The notes under the pieces are model-generated. The model saw only the letters and a list, made by a program, of their open reading frames with translations, ran no database searches and had not been told where the DNA came from. 47,558 nucleotides of DNA from Clostridia bacterium (GTDB lineage Bacteria > Bacillota > Clostridia > Peptostreptococcales > Acidaminobacteraceae), in contig JAFGVN010000103.1 of assembly GCA_016937975.1 (NCBI GenBank), forward strand, positions 1-47,558, in the 5' to 3' direction. The position numbers were made by a program, and so were the translations under genes. Positions 1 through 11,734 of the stretch are shown one piece after another. How positions within the stretch are numbered: the first letter of the stretch is position 1; every line of letters starts with the position of its first letter.

Positions 1-2
1 AT

Positions 3-41
3 AAATCTGTGCATGGGATTATTTACGAATGGAATAAATAA
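3..41 (+). CDS. 3' end of an unidentified protein (partial)
   Basis: The window opens inside what may be the tail of a gene. One frame reads KSVHGIIYEWNK and stops at TAA 39-41, about 20 bases before a terminator hairpin, which is the spacing expected for a gene end. Another frame also stays open to base 87 but runs through the terminator, so it is less likely. Twelve residues are too few to name a family. tuf often precedes rpsJ in Firmicutes, but this ending does not look like EF-Tu. Confidence 0.3.
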   Translation, partial: KSVHGIIYEWNK

Positions 42-58
42 CTTAGCAAGCAAAAGAG

Positions 59-87
59 GTGGACAATTTATTGTCCGCTTTTTTTAA
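59..87 (+). terminator. Intrinsic terminator upstream of the S10 operon
   Basis: GGACAATTTATTGTCC at 61-76 is a perfect palindrome followed by GC and a run of seven T. It separates the upstream gene from the ribosomal operon. Confidence 0.8.
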
Positions 88-292
88 CGAAAAGAATTAA
101 AGGTTGAAATTAGAAAAAAGTAAAATATAGATTGAAGCGTTTGGCTTTATTTAGATTGAATTACAAAATAAAGAAACCTATGCTCTATAACCCTGGACAA
201 CTGGAATATAACTTAGAAAAGTATTGAAATACCAATATTTGAAAAAGTTTTTAAAATTGTTGAGAAAAATAAAAATATTTTTCAAAAAGGGG

Positions 293-321
293 TTGAAAAG
301 TTATATTTATTCAGTTATAAT
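293..321 (+). promoter_or_regulatory. Sigma-A promoter of the S10-spc-alpha operon
   Basis: TTGAAA at 293-298 and TATAAT at 316-321 are separated by 17 bp, a near-consensus vegetative promoter. Transcription should start near 328. A/T-rich DNA with A and T tracts lies upstream (about 220-290), as is common at strong ribosomal promoters. No other strong promoter was seen before rplQ, so this one may drive all 29 genes, which span 15.5 kb. Confidence 0.85.
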
Positions 322-327
322 CTATTG

Positions 328-490
328 GTACGTAAAATGCGATGAAGTAGGAGGTTACCAGAGCCACTGGAGAACTTCTATGGAGAAAAGTTTGCCCTGA
401 GAGGTGAGCGACTCGTTGTTTTTTTGCTCGAAAGTTTAGGATACACTAGGCAGAGTGTGCAAAAGGAATTATGTAAAAAAAACATTTAAA
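328..490 (+). promoter_or_regulatory. Structured 5' leader of the S10 operon
   Basis: About 175 nt separate the predicted transcription start from rpsJ. Several short hairpins can be drawn: CCAG 358-361 with CTGG 367-370; AACTT 373-377 with AAGTT 388-392; GAGCGA 406-411 with TTGCTC 424-429 across a T-rich loop; ACACT 443-447 with AGTGT 454-458. In gamma-proteobacteria the S10 leader is a target of autoregulation by L4; whether that applies here is inference. The whole gene-free stretch 42-502 holds only the terminator, promoter and this leader. Confidence 0.45.
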
Positions 491-502
491 GGAGGAAAAA
501 AA

Positions 503-817
503 ATGGCTAGTGCAGGTCAAAAAATCAGAATTAGACTTAAGTCTTATGATCACAAATTACTAGATGCGTCTGCAGTTAAAATTGTAGAGGCAGCTAAGAG
601 AACTGGTGCTGAAGTATCAGGTCCAATCCCGCTTCCAACTAAAAAAGAAGTGGTAACAATCTTAAGAGCGGTACACAAGTACAAAGACTCTAGAGAGCAA
701 TTTGAAATGAGAACTCACAAGCGTTTGGTAGATATCTTAAGCCCAACACAAAAAACTGTTGATGCTTTAATGAAGATCGATTTACCAGCAGGCGTAGATA
801 TCGAAATCAAATTATAA
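503..817 (+). CDS. rpsJ: 30S ribosomal protein S10
   Basis: S10 sits in the head of the small subunit and also serves as NusE, the partner of NusB in transcription antitermination. The start is the ATG at 503, 12 bases after the start of an AGGAGG-type site at 490-495, giving 104 residues beginning [17 protein letters not shown], the usual length and N-terminus. An in-frame upstream extension to 455 is leader RNA, not protein. It is the first gene of the operon. Confidence 0.97.
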   Translation: MASAGQKIRIRLKSYDHKLLDASAVKIVEAAKRTGAEVSGPIPLPTKKEVVTILRAVHKYKDSREQFEMRTHKRLVDILSPTQKTVDALMKIDLPAGVDIEIKL

Positions 818-884
818 TTAAGAATACTTAAATATTTGTTGTTTTTATAATAAGAAGTAAAAACGCATCTAATATTTTTAGTAT

Positions 885-911
885 GATTATGGTTTATGAA
901 TTGTCATAATC
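885..911 (+). other. Inverted repeat in the rpsJ-rplC gap
   Basis: GATTATG 885-891 and CATAATC 905-911 can form a 7-bp stem with a 13-nt loop in an unusually long (121 bp) gap for this tightly packed operon. No T-run follows, so it is not an ordinary terminator. It could be an RNA processing or regulatory hairpin ahead of rplC. Confidence 0.35.
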
Positions 912-938
912 CGCTGTAAGAATTTTAGGAGGTGCAAT

Positions 939-1571
939 GTGAAAGGTATTATCGGTAAGAAAATCGGTATGACTCAGGTCTTCACAGAAGAAGGAAAAGT
1001 TGTTCCAGTAACAGTTGTTGAAGCTGGTCCAATCTTTGTTACACAAATCAAAACTACTGAAACTGATGGTTACAATGCTATCCAAGTTGGTTTTGAAAAC
1101 AAGAAGAAAAATCACATCAACAAGCCTGAACAAGGTCATTTTGAAAAAGCTGGTTTAGATGTGAAAAAGTATGTTCAAGAATTTAGAGTAGAAGATCCTT
1201 CAGCTTTTTCTATTGGACAAGAAATCAAAGTTGATGTATTTGCAGCAGGTCAAACAGTTGACGTAACAGGTACTTCAAAAGGTAAAGGTCATGCTGGTGT
1301 AATCAAGCGTTGGAACAGCAGTAGAGGTCCTATGACTCACGGTTCTAAGCACAGAAGAAGACCTGGTTCAATTGGTAATGCATCTTACCCAGGTAGAGTA
1401 GTAAAAGGCATGACAATGTCAGGTCACATGGGTCACGCTACTTCTACTGTACAAAACTTAGAAATCGTTTCTATCGATGTAGAAAGAAATCTGTTATTGA
1501 TCAAAGGTGCTGTACCTGGTCCTAAAAAAGGGTTAGTTACAGTAACTGAGTCTGTAAAGACTGCAAAATAA
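939..1571 (+). CDS. rplC: 50S ribosomal protein L3
   Basis: L3 binds 23S rRNA early in assembly and reaches towards the peptidyl transferase centre. The 210-residue product starts at GTG 939 after TAGGAGGTG and opens with [14 protein letters not shown]. The conserved central loop ([12 protein letters not shown], then [13 protein letters not shown]) is intact. Typical bacterial L3 is 205-215 residues. Confidence 0.97.
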   Translation: MKGIIGKKIGMTQVFTEEGKVVPVTVVEAGPIFVTQIKTTETDGYNAIQVGFENKKKNHINKPEQGHFEKAGLDVKKYVQEFRVEDPSAFSIGQEIKVDVFAAGQTVDVTGTSKGKGHAGVIKRWNSSRGPMTHGSKHRRRPGSIGNASYPGRVVKGMTMSGHMGHATSTVQNLEIVSIDVERNLLLIKGAVPGPKKGLVTVTESVKTAK

Positions 1572-1597
1572 TCTGACTGAAGGAAGGAGGACTGAAT

Positions 1598-2221
1598 ATG
1601 CCTAAATTAAACGTTTTAAACGTATCGGGTGAGAAAATCGGTGATATCGATTTAAATCCAGGTATTTTCGGAATTGAAGTTAACGAAAACGTGCTACATG
1701 ACGTTGTTAAAAATTATTTAGCAAATCAAAGACAAGGCACACAATCTACTAAAACTCGTGCAGAAGTTCGTGGTGGTGGTAGAAAGCCTTTTAGACAAAA
1801 AGGTACTGGTAGAGCTAGACAAGGTACAATAAGAGCACCTCATTATATTGGTGGTGGCGTTGCATTTGGACCTAAGCCTAGAGATTACTCTTACAAGTTA
1901 CCAAAGAGAGTTAAGAGATTAGCATTATTCTCAGCGTTATCAGCTAAAGTTGCTGCTGGTGAAGTTATCGTTTTAGATGAATTAGCTATGACTGCTCCAA
2001 AGACAAAAGATATGATTAAGATTTTATCAAACATTAAAGCTGAGAAGAAATCTTTAATTGTATTACCACAAGTTGATGAGAATGTTATCAAGTCATCAAA
2101 CAACATTCCTGGCGTATTAACAACATTTGTTGGCCAATTAAATGTTTATGATATCTTGAACCATAACAACTTTGTAATTACAAAGCAAACTCTTGAGACT
2201 ATCGAGGAGGTGTATGCGTAA
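1598..2221 (+). CDS. rplD: 50S ribosomal protein L4
   Basis: L4 lines the nascent-chain exit tunnel; in some bacteria it also represses its own operon. The protein has 207 residues. The long tunnel loop is visible at about residues 45-85 ([20 protein letters not shown]). An AAGGAGG site precedes the ATG. The stop overlaps the rplW start by one base (TAATG), suggesting translational coupling. Confidence 0.97.
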   Translation: MPKLNVLNVSGEKIGDIDLNPGIFGIEVNENVLHDVVKNYLANQRQGTQSTKTRAEVRGGGRKPFRQKGTGRARQGTIRAPHYIGGGVAFGPKPRDYSYKLPKRVKRLALFSALSAKVAAGEVIVLDELAMTAPKTKDMIKILSNIKAEKKSLIVLPQVDENVIKSSNNIPGVLTTFVGQLNVYDILNHNNFVITKQTLETIEEVYA

Positions 2222-2511
2222 TGAGATCACCTTATGACGTAATAATTAAGCCTATCATCACTGAAAAATCAATGATGGATATCGAAATGGGCAGATACAC
2301 ATTCAGAGTTGCTACAGATGCTAACAAAACTGAAATCAGAGCAGCTGTTGAAGCAGTGTTTGGTGTTAAAGTTGCAAGCATTAACACAATGAATGTTAAA
2401 GGTAAGGTTAAAAGACAAGGAAGATTCGTTGGTAAGAGAGCAGATTGGAAGAAAGCAATCATTACATTGACTGCTGATTCTAAAGCTATCGAATTATTCG
2501 AAGGTATGTAA
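2221..2511 (+). CDS. rplW: 50S ribosomal protein L23
   Basis: L23 sits at the mouth of the exit tunnel, where trigger factor and the signal recognition particle dock. Its 96 residues match the family, with the N-terminal [13 protein letters not shown] motif and the RNA-binding loop [20 protein letters not shown]. Its start overlaps the rplD stop and its ribosome binding site lies in the end of rplD (GAGGTGTATGCGTA). Confidence 0.97.
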   Translation: MRSPYDVIIKPIITEKSMMDIEMGRYTFRVATDANKTEIRAAVEAVFGVKVASINTMNVKGKVKRQGRFVGKRADWKKAIITLTADSKAIELFEGM

Positions 2512-2526
2512 TAAAGGAGGCAAGCT

Positions 2527-3366
2527 ATGGGTATTAGAGGATTTAAACCCACTTCACCTGCTATTAGACATATGACGGTTTCTACTTTTGAAGAAATTAC
2601 AAAAGTAAAGCCGGAAAAAGCTTTAGTTGTAGCTTTGAAGAAAAATGCTGGTAGAAATAACAGTGGTACAATCACAGTTAGACATAGAGGTGGCGGAGCA
2701 AAAAGAAAATACAGAATCATCGATTTCAAAAGAAATAAAGATGGTATTCCTGCTACAGTAGCATCAATCGAGTACGATCCAAACAGAACAGCAAACATTG
2801 CACTTCTTAATTATGCTGATGGTGAAAAGACATATATCCTTGCACCACACAAAATTGAAGTTGGTGATGTAATTTACTCTGGTAAAGGTTCTGATATTAA
2901 AATCGGTAACTGTATGGAATTAGGCGATATGCCAACAGGTACAATTATCCACAACATCGAATTAAAACCTGGTAAAGGTGGTCAAATGGTAAGAGCTGCT
3001 GGTACTTCTGCTCAATTAATGGCAAAAGAAGGCGACTTTGCAACAATCCGTTTAACTTCAGGTGAAATGAGAAAAGTAAGAGTTAACTGTAGAGCAACAA
3101 TTGGTCAAGTTGGTAACATCGATCATGAGAACATTAAAGTAGGTAAAGCTGGTAGAAAGCGTCACATGGGTATCAGACCTACAGTAAGAGGTTCTGTAAT
3201 GAACCCTAACGATCACCCTCACGGTGGTGGTGAAGGTAGAACACCAATCGGTAGACCAAACCCAGTTACACCTTGGGGTAAGCCTGCACTTGGTTACAAA
3301 ACTAGAAAGAAAAATAAACAATCTAATAAGTATATTGTTCGTTCTAGACATGAGAAGAGAAAATAG
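2527..3366 (+). CDS. rplB: 50S ribosomal protein L2
   Basis: L2 is a core protein needed for subunit association and peptidyl transfer. The product has 279 residues, the family norm. It shows the N-terminal [16 protein letters not shown] segment and the C-terminal [13 protein letters not shown] region containing the conserved histidine close to the catalytic centre. AAGGAGGC precedes the ATG. Confidence 0.97.
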   Translation: MGIRGFKPTSPAIRHMTVSTFEEITKVKPEKALVVALKKNAGRNNSGTITVRHRGGGAKRKYRIIDFKRNKDGIPATVASIEYDPNRTANIALLNYADGEKTYILAPHKIEVGDVIYSGKGSDIKIGNCMELGDMPTGTIIHNIELKPGKGGQMVRAAGTSAQLMAKEGDFATIRLTSGEMRKVRVNCRATIGQVGNIDHENIKVGKAGRKRHMGIRPTVRGSVMNPNDHPHGGGEGRTPIGRPNPVTPWGKPALGYKTRKKNKQSNKYIVRSRHEKRK

Positions 3367-3410
3367 TACATTGTAAATAGATTTCACTTGTTGAAAGGAG
3401 GCAATGAACC

Positions 3411-3689
3411 ATGGGTAGATCATTGAAAAAAGGACCTTTCGTACACGAAGGACTTTTGAAGAAGATAGTAGCGATGAACGAAAAAAACGAAAAACAAGTT
3501 GTTAAAACTTGGTCTAGATCATCAACTATTTTTCCTCAAATGGTAGGTCACACAATTGCGGTTCATGACGGAAGAAAGCATGTACCAGTATACATTACTG
3601 AGGACATGATTGGTCATAAATTAGGAGAATTCTCACCGACAAGAACATTCAGAGGTCACGCAGGAGATAAGACTTCTAAAAAGAAATAG
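3411..3689 (+). CDS. rpsS: 30S ribosomal protein S19
   Basis: S19 pairs with S13 in the head of the 30S subunit near the A site. It has 92 residues, starts [15 protein letters not shown] and carries the [16 protein letters not shown] signature. A 44-bp gap with AAAGGAGGC separates it from rplB. Confidence 0.97.
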   Translation: MGRSLKKGPFVHEGLLKKIVAMNEKNEKQVVKTWSRSSTIFPQMVGHTIAVHDGRKHVPVYITEDMIGHKLGEFSPTRTFRGHAGDKTSKKK

Positions 3690-3713
3690 TCTTGTTTATT
3701 AGGAGGTAATATA

Positions 3714-4046
3714 ATGGAAGCAAGAGCTTTAGCGAAATACATTAGAATCTCGCCTAGAAAAGTTAAGCCTATTGCAGACTTAGTTAGAGGTAAGAACGTA
3801 GACGAAGCAAAAGCGATTCTGAAATTCACACCAAGAAAAGGTGCTGACATTTTGCTTAAGGTTTTAGAATCAGCTATTGCTAACGCTGAGAATAACCATG
3901 ACATGAATGCTGATGCATTATATGTTGCAGAAGTATATGCTAACCAAGGAACAGTAATGAAAAGATTCGTAGCTGGTTCTATGGGTAGAGCAAACCCAAT
4001 ACTTCACAGAACAAGCCACATTGGCGTTGTTGTAAAGGAAAGATAG
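3714..4046 (+). CDS. rplV: 50S ribosomal protein L22
   Basis: L22 spans the large subunit; its long beta-hairpin forms part of the exit tunnel and is a known site of macrolide resistance changes. The 110 residues begin [17 protein letters not shown]. The hairpin region [16 protein letters not shown] shows no obvious insertion or deletion. Confidence 0.97.
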   Translation: MEARALAKYIRISPRKVKPIADLVRGKNVDEAKAILKFTPRKGADILLKVLESAIANAENNHDMNADALYVAEVYANQGTVMKRFVAGSMGRANPILHRTSHIGVVVKER

Positions 4047-4062
4047 TAAGGAGGGAACTGGC

Positions 4063-4812
4063 ATGGGTCAAAAGGTAAGCCCGCACGGACTTAGAGTTGG
4101 CATTATCAAAGATTGGGATTCTAAGTGGTATGCAAACAAAAAGAATTTTGGTGCATTGTTAAAAGAAGACCATGAAATTAGAACATATATCAAGAAAACT
4201 CTTTTTACTGCTGGAATATCAAGAGTTTACATTGATAGAACGGAAGATAAAGTTAAAATTAACATTTTCACTGCGAAGCCAGGTATGATTGTTGGTAGAG
4301 GTGGCGAAAACATTGCTAAATTAAAAGATGGTTTAGCTAAAATTACTGATAAATTTATCCAATTGGATATTTCAGAAGTTGAAAACGTAGATACAGATGC
4401 TCAATTAGTATCAGAAAACGTTGCATTCTCTTTAGAGCGTAGAGTTTCATTCAGAAGAGCAATGAAGCAAGTTATGCAAAGAGCAATGAGATCTGGTGCA
4501 CAAGGTATCAAAGTACAATGTTCAGGTAGACTTGGTGGTGCTGAAATGGCAAGAACTGAGCACTACTCAGAAGGTAATGTACCATTGTCTACATTAAGAG
4601 CGGATATCGACTATGGTTTCGGCGAAGCTGACACAACTTATGGTAAGATTGGTGTTAAAGTTTGGATCTACAAAGGCGAAGTTTTACCTACACCAGGTGG
4701 TAGAGTATTAAACAGATTAGAGCCAAGAAAGCAAAAAGCTAAAGCTGATAACAACAGCAAAAAGAGACCAAACAAGAGTCGTCAAAGAAACAACAAGAAA
4801 GTTCAAGAATAG
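4063..4812 (+). CDS. rpsC: 30S ribosomal protein S3
   Basis: S3 lies at the mRNA entry channel, where it helps unwind mRNA. The KH domain with its GxxG loop is seen at about residues 62-80 ([12 protein letters not shown]). At 249 residues it is longer than the roughly 218 of Bacillus S3. The extra length is a very basic, Asn/Lys/Arg-rich C-terminal tail from about residue 222, probably disordered and rRNA-binding. Confidence 0.97.
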   Translation: MGQKVSPHGLRVGIIKDWDSKWYANKKNFGALLKEDHEIRTYIKKTLFTAGISRVYIDRTEDKVKINIFTAKPGMIVGRGGENIAKLKDGLAKITDKFIQLDISEVENVDTDAQLVSENVAFSLERRVSFRRAMKQVMQRAMRSGAQGIKVQCSGRLGGAEMARTEHYSEGNVPLSTLRADIDYGFGEADTTYGKIGVKVWIYKGEVLPTPGGRVLNRLEPRKQKAKADNNSKKRPNKSRQRNNKKVQE

Positions 4813-4850
4813 TTTATAGACTTATTTGTTAGGAAGGGAGGCAATTTATC

Positions 4851-5291
4851 ATGCTGATGCCTAAAAGAGTAAAAAGAAGAAAGCAACACAGAGGCAGAAT
4901 GAAAGGTAACGCTCACAAAGGTAATACAATTACTTACGGTGAGTACGGTCTAGTTGCTATGGATAGAGCGTGGATCACTTCTAATCAAATAGAAGCTGCC
5001 AGAATCGCAATCAACAGATACATCAAAAGAGGTGGTAAGACTACTATTAAGATCTTCCCTCACAAACCAATCACAAGAAAACCTGCTGAAACTCGTATGG
5101 GTGCCGGTAAAGGTTCTCCAGAGTATTGGGTAGCTGTTGTAAAGCCAGGTAGAGTTATGTTTGAATTAGCTGGTGTAAACGAAGAAACCGCAAGAGAAGC
5201 AATGAGATTAGCTGCTAACAAGCTACCAATCAAGTGTAAGTTTGTTATTAAAGCTGAACAAGAAAAGGGTGGTGAAGCTCATGAAGCGTAG
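4851..5291 (+). CDS. rplP: 50S ribosomal protein L16
   Basis: L16 contacts the A-site tRNA elbow and is added late in 50S assembly. It has 146 residues and starts [19 protein letters not shown]. The family core [21 protein letters not shown] is complete. The 3' end overlaps rpmC by 11 bases. Confidence 0.97.
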   Translation: MLMPKRVKRRKQHRGRMKGNAHKGNTITYGEYGLVAMDRAWITSNQIEAARIAINRYIKRGGKTTIKIFPHKPITRKPAETRMGAGKGSPEYWVAVVKPGRVMFELAGVNEETAREAMRLAANKLPIKCKFVIKAEQEKGGEAHEA

Positions 5292-5487
5292 AGATATATT
5301 AGTTAAATATCGCGACATGACGTCAAAAGAATTAGACAGTGCATTGAACGATTTGAAAAGCGAACTCTTCAATCTAAGATTCCAATTGGCAACAGGTCAA
5401 TTAGAGAACCCTTTAAAGTTAAAGAGCGTTAAGAAAGATATCGCTCGTGTAAATAGTATTTTACGTGAGCGAGAGCTAAAAGCTTAA
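5281..5487 (+). CDS. rpmC: 50S ribosomal protein L29
   Basis: L29 is a small helical protein next to L23 at the exit tunnel. The correct start is ATG 5281, inside the end of rplP, preceded by GGTGGTGA, giving 68 residues ([18 protein letters not shown]). A longer in-frame reading from 5242 would add 13 residues not found in the family. The [20 protein letters not shown] motif is typical. Confidence 0.95.
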   Translation: MKRRDILVKYRDMTSKELDSALNDLKSELFNLRFQLATGQLENPLKLKSVKKDIARVNSILRERELKA

Positions 5488-5504
5488 TCGGAGGAGGAAT
5501 AGCC

Positions 5505-5759
5505 GTGGATAGAGGTAGAAGAAAAGTACGTCAAGGCCGCGTTATTAGTAATAAAATGGACAAGACAATCGTTGTTGAAATTGTAAATTTCGTTCGTCAC
5601 CCATTATATAACAAGCGTGTTAAAAAGACGGTAAAATACAAAGCACATGATGAAAATAACGTGTGTAACATTGGCGATAAAGTTAAAATTATGGAAACAA
5701 GAAAACTAAGCAAAGATAAATTCTTTAGACTTGTTGAAGTAGTTGAGAAAGCTAAATAG
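5505..5759 (+). CDS. rpsQ: 30S ribosomal protein S17
   Basis: S17 is a primary 16S rRNA binder with an OB fold. The GTG at 5505 follows GGAGGAGG closely and gives 84 residues. The motif [16 protein letters not shown] and the later [14 protein letters not shown](F/Y)FRLVEV are standard. Confidence 0.97.
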   Translation: MDRGRRKVRQGRVISNKMDKTIVVEIVNFVRHPLYNKRVKKTVKYKAHDENNVCNIGDKVKIMETRKLSKDKFFRLVEVVEKAK

Positions 5760-5780
5760 CTTTGTAAGGAGGTTATAGCT

Positions 5781-6149
5781 ATGATCCAACAAGAGACGAG
5801 ACTGAAAGTAGCTGATAATTCAGGTGCAAAAGAGCTATTGACAATCAAAGTATTGGGCGGTTCTAAGAGAAGATACGCTGGTATTGGCGATATAATAGTT
5901 TGTTCGGTTAAAAAAGCAACACCAGGCGGAGTTGTTAAGAAGGGTGATGTAGTTAAAGCTGTTGTTGTAAGAACAGTAAATTCAACTAGAAGACCTGATG
6001 GTTCATACATCAAGTTCGATGAGAATGCTGCAGTTATCATTAAAGAAGATAAATCACCTATAGGTACAAGAATCTTTGGACCTGTTGCAAGAGAGTTAAG
6101 AGATGCGAAGTTTATGAAAATCGTTTCATTGGCTCCAGAAGTACTGTAG
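5781..6149 (+). CDS. rplN: 50S ribosomal protein L14
   Basis: L14 forms an intersubunit bridge and is the docking site of the silencing factor RsfS. It has 122 residues, the exact family length, starting [18 protein letters not shown] and ending [10 protein letters not shown]. It is the first gene of the part corresponding to the E. coli spc operon, but no separate promoter is evident here. Confidence 0.97.
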   Translation: MIQQETRLKVADNSGAKELLTIKVLGGSKRRYAGIGDIIVCSVKKATPGGVVKKGDVVKAVVVRTVNSTRRPDGSYIKFDENAAVIIKEDKSPIGTRIFGPVARELRDAKFMKIVSLAPEVL

Positions 6150-6162
6150 GAGGTGGACTTAA

Positions 6163-6474
6163 ATGTATATCAAAAAAGGCGATACAGTAATTGTTACTGC
6201 TGGAAAAGATAAAGGTAAAACTGGTAAAGTTTTATTTGCTATCCCTAAGACAAATAGAATTATTGTTGAAGGTGTAAATATGGTGACAAAGCATCAAAAG
6301 CCAACACCAAGATTACAACAAGGTGGTATCATTCATCAAGAAGCTCCTATTCATGTATCAAATGTTTTATACTATGAATCTAAGACTAAGAAAGGCACAA
6401 GAGTTGGCCATAAGTTCTTGGAAGACGGTAAGAAGGTACGTGTATCGAAGAGAACTGGTGAAGTATTAGATTAA
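6163..6474 (+). CDS. rplX: 50S ribosomal protein L24
   Basis: L24 starts 50S assembly by binding the 5' part of 23S rRNA. The 103 residues hold a KOW motif at the N-terminus ([19 protein letters not shown]) and the [13 protein letters not shown] loop. AGGAGGTGG spans the end of rplN and precedes the ATG. Confidence 0.97.
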   Translation: MYIKKGDTVIVTAGKDKGKTGKVLFAIPKTNRIIVEGVNMVTKHQKPTPRLQQGGIIHQEAPIHVSNVLYYESKTKKGTRVGHKFLEDGKKVRVSKRTGEVLD

Positions 6475-6498
6475 TCCCGAAGGGAGGTATGAACTAGA

Positions 6499-7038
6499 AT
6501 GGCTAGATTAAAAGAAACATATAATAATGAATTAAAGAAAGCTATGATGGAAAAGTTCAATTATGATTCAGTAATGGAAATTCCAAAGCTTGATAAAATT
6601 GTAATTAACATGGGTTTGGGTTCTGCTAAAGAAAATCCAAAGGTAATCAAAACTGCTGTTGATGAGTTAGCAATGATTACTGGTCAAAAACCTGTAATTA
6701 CAAAAGCTAAAAAATCAGTTGCGAACTTTAAAGTACGTGAAGGCATGACTGTTGGTGCTAAGGTAACTTTAAGAGACAAAATCATGTATGAATTTGTTGA
6801 TAGATTATTTACAATTTCATTACCTCGTGTACGTGACTTTAGAGGTGTAAACCCTAACGCGTTTGATGGTAGAGGTAACTATACTTTAGGTATTAAAGAA
6901 CAATTGATTTTCCCGGAGATCGAGTACGATAAAGTTGATGCTGTTAGAGGTATGGATATTACTTTCGTAACGACTGCTAAAACTGACGAGGAAGCAAAAG
7001 AGTTATTGAGACTTTTAGGCATCCCTTACAGTAAATAA
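6499..7038 (+). CDS. rplE: 50S ribosomal protein L5
   Basis: L5 binds 5S rRNA and contacts P-site tRNA. It has 179 residues, with [13 protein letters not shown] near the N-terminus and [19 protein letters not shown] in the middle. GGGAGG precedes the ATG by about 11 bases. Confidence 0.97.
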   Translation: MARLKETYNNELKKAMMEKFNYDSVMEIPKLDKIVINMGLGSAKENPKVIKTAVDELAMITGQKPVITKAKKSVANFKVREGMTVGAKVTLRDKIMYEFVDRLFTISLPRVRDFRGVNPNAFDGRGNYTLGIKEQLIFPEIEYDKVDAVRGMDITFVTTAKTDEEAKELLRLLGIPYSK

Positions 7039-7053
7039 TAAGGAGGGAATACT

Positions 7054-7239
7054 GTGGCTAAAAAAGCGCTTAAAGTAAAACAAGCTAGAAAACAAAAGTT
7101 TTCAACTAGAGAATATACAAGATGCAGTATTTGTGGAAGACCACACTCTGTATTAAGAAAATTTGGTGTTTGCCGTGTATGCTTCAGAGAATTAGCATAT
7201 AAAGGTCAAATTCCAGGTGTTAGAAAAGCAAGCTGGTAA
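7054..7239 (+). CDS. rpsZ: 30S ribosomal protein S14, zinc-binding type (type Z)
   Basis: This 61-residue short S14 carries two CxxC pairs (Cys24/Cys27 and Cys40/Cys43) that bind one zinc ion in the 30S head. Many Firmicutes also carry a zinc-free paralogue elsewhere for zinc limitation; none is seen in this window. Translation starts at GTG 7054 after AAGGAGGG. Confidence 0.96.
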   Translation: MAKKALKVKQARKQKFSTREYTRCSICGRPHSVLRKFGVCRVCFRELAYKGQIPGVRKASW

Positions 7240-7255
7240 AAGGAGGAAACATATC

Positions 7256-7651
7256 ATGATGACAGATCCTATTGCAGATTTACTGACACGTATTAGAAAT
7301 GCTAATATGGTTAGACATGCAACAGTTGATATCCCATCTTCTAAGACTAAGAAGGCAATCGTGGAAATCTTATTAAAAGAAGGTTTCATCCAAAATTATG
7401 AACTAGTTACTGTTGATAATCACGAGTCAATCAGAGTTGCATTGAAGTATGGTCAAGACAAATCAAGAATTATTACTGGTATTAAGAGAATTTCTAAGCC
7501 AGGATTAAAAGTATATGCTAAGAGTAATGAATTACCTAAAGTATTAGGTGGTTTAGGAGTTGCAATTATTTCAACTTCAAAAGGCATTATCACTGACAAA
7601 GAAGCTAGAAAATTACAAGTTGGCGGAGAAGTAATCTGCTACGTTTGGTAA
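7256..7651 (+). CDS. rpsH: 30S ribosomal protein S8
   Basis: S8 organises the central domain of 16S rRNA and represses the spc genes in E. coli. AGGAGG at 7241-7246 lies 9 bases before ATG 7256 ([17 protein letters not shown]), giving 131 residues; the ATG at 7259 is the alternative. An in-frame extension back to 7217 would overlap rpsZ and is rejected. The C-terminal [11 protein letters not shown] and GGEVICYVW are standard. Confidence 0.95.
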   Translation: MMTDPIADLLTRIRNANMVRHATVDIPSSKTKKAIVEILLKEGFIQNYELVTVDNHESIRVALKYGQDKSRIITGIKRISKPGLKVYAKSNELPKVLGGLGVAIISTSKGIITDKEARKLQVGGEVICYVW

Positions 7652-7675
7652 TAGTAAGGATTAGGAGGTGCGCGA

Positions 7676-8218
7676 GTGTCTAGAATAGGTAAGGCGCCGA
7701 TTGAAATACCTTCAGGTGTTGAAATCAAGGTAAATGACAATAACCTTGTAACTGTTAAAGGTCCATTAGGACAATTAGAAGAGCAGATTAGCAAGGATAT
7801 GATAATCAAAATCGAAGACAACCAATTAGTGGTTGAAAGACCTACTAACAATAAAGTTCATAGATCACTTCATGGTTTATCAAGAACTTTAATCAACAAT
7901 ATGGTTGTTGGTGTAACTAAAGGTTACGAAAAAGCTTTAGAAATCCAAGGCGTTGGTTACAGAGCGACTAAAAAAGGTAATGTTTTAGACTTACAATTAG
8001 GTCATTCTCACCCAATCGAAATGGAAGATCCAGAAGGTATCACTGTTGAAGTTCCTAACAATACATCAATTATTGTTAAGGGTATCAACAAGGCTTTAGT
8101 AGGAAACTACGCAGCTAAAATCAGAAACTGGAGAAAACCAGAGCCTTATAAAGGTAAAGGTATTCGTTACGTTGGTGAATACGTAAGACGTAAAGAAGGA
8201 AAATCAGGTAAAAAATAA
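7676..8218 (+). CDS. rplF: 50S ribosomal protein L6
   Basis: L6 lies near the factor-binding region of the large subunit. It has 180 residues with two similar domains, starting [14 protein letters not shown] after GTG 7676. The C-terminal signature [21 protein letters not shown] is intact. TTAGGAGGTG precedes the start. Confidence 0.97.
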   Translation: MSRIGKAPIEIPSGVEIKVNDNNLVTVKGPLGQLEEQISKDMIIKIEDNQLVVERPTNNKVHRSLHGLSRTLINNMVVGVTKGYEKALEIQGVGYRATKKGNVLDLQLGHSHPIEMEDPEGITVEVPNNTSIIVKGINKALVGNYAAKIRNWRKPEPYKGKGIRYVGEYVRRKEGKSGKK

Positions 8219-8233
8219 GAAAGGGTGACTCGG

Positions 8234-8596
8234 ATGATTACTAAAACTAGTAAAAACGCGGCGCGTAAAGTACGTCAAACTAGAGTTCGTAAGAAAATTT
8301 CTGGAACTCCTGAGCGTCCTAGATTAAATGTATACAGAAGTAACAAGAACATTTATGCTCAAGTTATTGATGATGTTAACGGTAAGACATTAGTATCTGC
8401 ATCTTCACTTGAAGCTGAATTAAATCTTTCAAACGGTGGTAACAAAGATGCTGCTAAAACTGTTGGTAAAGCAGTTGCTGAGAGAGCGTTAAAAGCTGGT
8501 ATTGAGAACGTAGTGTTTGATAGATCAGGATACATTTATCACGGAAGAGTAAAAGAATTGAGCGAAGCTGCTAGAGAAGCAGGACTTAAGTTTTAA
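8234..8596 (+). CDS. rplR: 50S ribosomal protein L18
   Basis: L18 binds 5S rRNA together with L5. ATG 8234 is chosen because the product then begins [12 protein letters not shown], matching known Firmicute L18, with 120 residues; the upstream in-frame GTG 8225 lies in the Shine-Dalgarno stretch (AAAGGGTGA). The [20 protein letters not shown] and [13 protein letters not shown] motifs are clear. Confidence 0.95.
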   Translation: MITKTSKNAARKVRQTRVRKKISGTPERPRLNVYRSNKNIYAQVIDDVNGKTLVSASSLEAELNLSNGGNKDAAKTVGKAVAERALKAGIENVVFDRSGYIYHGRVKELSEAAREAGLKF

Positions 8597-8610
8597 GGGG
8601 AGGTAACTAC

Positions 8611-9117
8611 ATGAGCCGTCAAATTATTGATGCAAGTAAATTAGACCTCAAGGAGCAGGTAATTAACATAAATCGTGTAACGAAAGTTGTTAAAGGTGGT
8701 AGAAACTTCAGATTCAGCGCACTTGTTGTTGTTGGTGACCACAACGGACATGTTGGTGTTGGTACTGGTAAAGCACAAGAAGTACCTGAAGCTATTAGAA
8801 AAGCCATCGAGCAAGCTAAGAGAAATCTTATCTTTGTTCCTAGAGTTGGAACAACAGTTCCACACCCAATCAAAGAAAGATTTGGTGCTGGAAAAGTGTT
8901 GATCATGCCAGCTAAGCCTGGTACAGGTGTTATCGCTGGTGGTCCAGTTCGTGCGGTACTTGAATTGGCAGGTATTTCGGACGTAAGAGCGAAGTCTTTA
9001 GGTTCTAACAATCCTAACAACATGGTTGCTGCGACAATCCAAGGTTTATTAGGAATGAAAACTGTTGAAGAAGTTGCAAAAGCTAGAGGTTTGTCACCTG
9101 AAGAAGTTCTAGGTTAG
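8611..9117 (+). CDS. rpsE: 30S ribosomal protein S5
   Basis: S5 helps decoding fidelity and mRNA entry, and its N-terminal loop is the classic site of spectinomycin resistance. It has 168 residues. The double-stranded RNA-binding N-domain ([21 protein letters not shown]) and the C-domain motif [16 protein letters not shown] are present. GGGGAGG precedes the ATG. Confidence 0.97.
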   Translation: MSRQIIDASKLDLKEQVININRVTKVVKGGRNFRFSALVVVGDHNGHVGVGTGKAQEVPEAIRKAIEQAKRNLIFVPRVGTTVPHPIKERFGAGKVLIMPAKPGTGVIAGGPVRAVLELAGISDVRAKSLGSNNPNNMVAATIQGLLGMKTVEEVAKARGLSPEEVLG

Positions 9118-9127
9118 GAGGAGACTA

Positions 9128-9307
9128 ATGGCTGAATTAAAAATCAAATTAGTGAAATCTACAATTGGTAGAAAGCCTAAGCACAAAAGAACTGTAGAAG
9201 CTTTAGGTTTGAGAAAATTAAACCAAGTTGTGGTAAAACAAGATAACCCTCAAATGAGAGGTATGATCGAACAAGTTAACTTCTTATTAGAAGTTGAAGA
9301 AATATAG
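9128..9307 (+). CDS. rpmD: 50S ribosomal protein L30
   Basis: This gene codes for 59 residues beginning [19 protein letters not shown], the normal bacterial L30. It follows rpsE after TTAGGAGGAG with only 10 bases between stop and start, and its stop lies just before the rplO ribosome binding site. L30 is a small 23S rRNA-binding protein and is absent from some bacterial lineages. Confidence 0.95.
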   Translation: MAELKIKLVKSTIGRKPKHKRTVEALGLRKLNQVVVKQDNPQMRGMIEQVNFLLEVEEI

Positions 9308-9317
9308 GAGGTGCCAG

Positions 9318-9760
9318 ATGAGATTACATGAATTGAAACCAGCACCGGGTTCAACGAAAAAGAGAAAAAGAGTTGGTAGAGGTACTGGTTCAGGATCTGG
9401 TACAACAGCTGGTCGTGGTATGAATGGTCAAAATTCAAGATCAGGTGGTGGCGTTAGACCAGGATTCGAAGGTGGTCAATTACCACTTTTCAGAAGACTT
9501 CCTAAGAGAGGTTTCTCTAACCACTTGTTCAAGAAAACTTGGACAATCGTAAACATAGAGACGTTAAACGTATTTGAAGATGGTACTGAAGTAACTCCAG
9601 AAATGTTAGTTGAAGTTGGTATCGTTAAGAAATATGAAGACGGATTAAAGATCCTTGGCAACGGTGAATTAGAAAGAAAGCTTACTGTAAGAGCTAACAA
9701 ATTCACTCAATCAGCTATCAAGAAAATTGAAGCTGCTGGAGGAAAGGCAGAGGTGATTTA

Positions 9761-9761
<1 letters not shown>
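9318..9761 (+). CDS. rplO: 50S ribosomal protein L15
   Basis: L15 is a late-assembly protein with a long, glycine-rich, basic N-terminal extension that enters the rRNA core. Start ATG 9318 ([22 protein letters not shown]) follows TAGGAGGTG and gives 147 residues. The [15 protein letters not shown] motif is intact. The stop overlaps the secY start (TAATG). Confidence 0.96.
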
Positions 9762-11733
<1,972 letters not shown>

Positions 11734-11734
11734 T

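Noticed and set aside
1-87. Frame 1 open reading to 87 as the upstream gene end
   Set aside because: It would place the whole terminator stem inside coding sequence, whereas the frame ending at 41 leaves normal spacing to the terminator. Neither can be confirmed.
2232-2798. Long open frame on the minus strand (188 codons) over rplW-rplB
   Set aside because: It runs opposite to two certain ribosomal protein genes, has no ribosome binding site and a composition expected from a codon shadow. The same holds for the other long antisense frames in rpsE, secY, the tape measure gene and elsewhere.
8225-8233. GTG 8225 as the start of rplR
   Set aside because: The GTG lies in the AAAGGGTGA ribosome binding site, and the ATG at 8234 gives the family N-terminus [12 protein letters not shown].
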